Of a DNA stretch of 60,000 nt, positions 58,552-60,000 are shown piece by piece. Source of the DNA: Glandiceps talaboti. Lineage: Eukaryota; Hemichordata; Enteropneusta; Spengelidae. The stretch lies in the NCBI RefSeq assembly GCF_964340395.1, contig NC_135552.1, forward strand, positions 27,750,181-27,810,180, given 5' to 3'. The translations under genes were made by a program, and so were the position numbers. Within the stretch, counting starts at the first letter, position 1. Every line of letters begins with the position of its first letter. Below the pieces are notes generated by a model that was given only the letters and a program-made list of their open reading frames with translations, had not been told where the DNA came from and did not search any database.

Positions 58552-60000
58552 ATGTAGCCCCAGATACATTTACAAAATATTTTCAATACACTGCTATTAT
58601 TAGCTTTTACCCATAATTATACCAACTGATAAGATTATTGAAGATAAATATGATTAACATGTATCATGAGTATTCAAGTAGGTTTCTATGGCAACCAATC
58701 TAGTGGGGTCATTGTGATCATTTAAAGCAATACCTTGTATAACCTTAGACATCCGCACTATGTGCAGTCATTATTAGTGTGAGTCATCAAGTCATCAAAA
58801 ATACACATCTTGTTTTGACAACATCAAATGAGTCAATCAACCCTACTTTAGATCTCTTTTCTCAGCAAACAGGTTTGTCATCAAGAGATGATACAACAAA
58901 GACTGTGGAGGAAAAAGGGCCTTTCATAGGTCCATGAAAGAAAATCTCTTTTTACACCGAGTTCATTTAGCTCATTCCTCATGGTTGAATAATTCGTGTG
59001 CATCAGAAGCTCACAAATCCTTTGCAAACCTTGCTTAGTCTTAGTTTTGTCATTCTTGTTTTCTGTTTTATCGAATTTTGAAATTTGGAGAATATGCAAT
59101 CATAAAATTTTGTGTAATTATGAATATGTTACAGTACATGTAGGGAAAATCCACTTGAGTTCTGGTCACAGAACGGTTCAGCAACAAAAACGAATGGGTG
59201 TTAAAAGGAAAATAATTCCAAACTGACAGTGATATTACCTCAAAAATTGCCCTACCTGCTACAAAATTTAAAGTGTACAAAAAATATTGTAACCTTCATT
59301 AGACTAAGTGTATAAGTTTGTAAATTTGCTAGCTTACATCTAAGTCTCTGTTTTAGTTCCAGGGTAACTTTATAACAGTGTTCCTTTGATAAAGGGTACA
59401 GCATCTGATAATCCAACTGAGATTCCCTGTCACTTTAAATATTAACCTTTGTGGTACTACTACATTTCGGCAACTATATTTCACTAGGTTTCAAATTCTC
59501 TTTGTTTCTCCCGGTTATTGTTCGATATTAATTGCACTGGTATAAGAATGTTATTCTCCAACATTTTTCTTCATTCAGCAAGAAAATACTTATAACCAAA
59601 GGGTTTTGTCACTATGAGTTGCTAGATGAGTAGTGACAAAGGCCCCTTAGGTCACTTGTATTTTGCTATAATACATTCAAACTGGAGGAATTTTCACAGC
59701 ATGAAGAGTTTTATTGTTATATTTGGTATTCTACACAAGAATTATCTGTTCATACATGTATTACATTTTTTTCTTTCATATTTTCAGTTTTCTGAACTAA
59801 TGTCAAGACTGTTCAACAGGTTTGGATAATTGGCGTTCCACAGTTCCACTGTACTGATATTTAGCTGGAATTACAATTTACCGGTAGATGTGGAATGTTA
59901 TCGATAATTTGACTAGGGAGTTCTTTCCATCACTCTTCCTTGCTTAAATGAATTCTTGATTCACTTCATTTCTGGTTTGGAACGTCAGATCTATGGATCA
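58550..60000. other. Noncoding end of window
   Basis: No gene recognised. A 72-codon minus-strand ORF at 59099-58881 has a polar, charged composition but no clear splice sites and no family match I can name. Confidence 0.5.

Noticed and set aside
58881-59099. 72-codon minus-strand ORF with charged composition
   Set aside because: No donor after it, no convincing acceptor before it and no family match; left as unassigned.

Overview
This is a window of AT-rich, intron-bearing animal nuclear DNA. The evidence is spliced genes with GT/AG introns, an actin with introns after codons 41 and 121 and in codon 268 (alpha-actin numbering), a ceramide synthase with the animal-type Hox-like domain, an L2/CR1-type LINE, a tRNA-derived SINE and very abundant minisatellites. 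The actin is of the Met-Cys type with a cytoplasmic-like sequence. That, with the repeat content, suggests a marine invertebrate (a non-vertebrate deuterostome or a lophotrochozoan). The lineage cannot be fixed from the sequence alone.

Layout. (1) 1-8.8 kb: a complete actin coding sequence on the minus strand, four coding exons from 8193 down to 179, 376 residues. Its third intron holds an apparently intact LINE in the opposite orientation, with one 1048-codon ORF carrying endonuclease and reverse transcriptase. A plausible promoter lies at about 8.65-8.80 kb, with a CArG/TATA-like site, two CCAAT boxes and a noncoding exon donor. A second CArG box, joined to an M-CAT-like site, lies in intron 2. 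(2) 9.43-13.02 kb: about 57 copies of a 62-64 bp minisatellite upstream of actin. (3) 13.0-19.5 kb: noncoding DNA downstream of ceramide synthase, with short tandem duplications, a (CA)n tract and a 340 bp near-palindrome. (4) 19.5-23.9 kb: the last seven coding exons of a CerS5/6-type ceramide synthase on the minus strand, covering the Hox-like and TLC domains and the acidic C-terminal tail. One intron carries a 61-62 bp minisatellite. The first coding exon, about 60-70 residues, was not found in the remaining 36 kb. (5) 24-60 kb: no gene I can identify. It holds a tRNA-derived SINE, a 1.5 kb TA-flanked foldback element with nested inverted repeats, a LINE 3' remnant, tandem arrays with 15, 28, 28, 37 and 42 bp units, a higher-order CACATA array, and composite microsatellite-tailed repeats.

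Actin and ceramide synthase are separate housekeeping-type genes with no evident functional link: cytoskeleton on one side, sphingolipid synthesis in the ER on the other. The unusual features are the repeats. About a sixth of the window is tandem arrays. Several arrays are open on both strands only because their unit length divides by three and lacks stops, and these should not be annotated as proteins. The best candidates for a second look are the nested foldback element, the palindromic MITE-like sequence, the E-box-bearing array upstream of actin, and the CArG/M-CAT pair in the actin intron.
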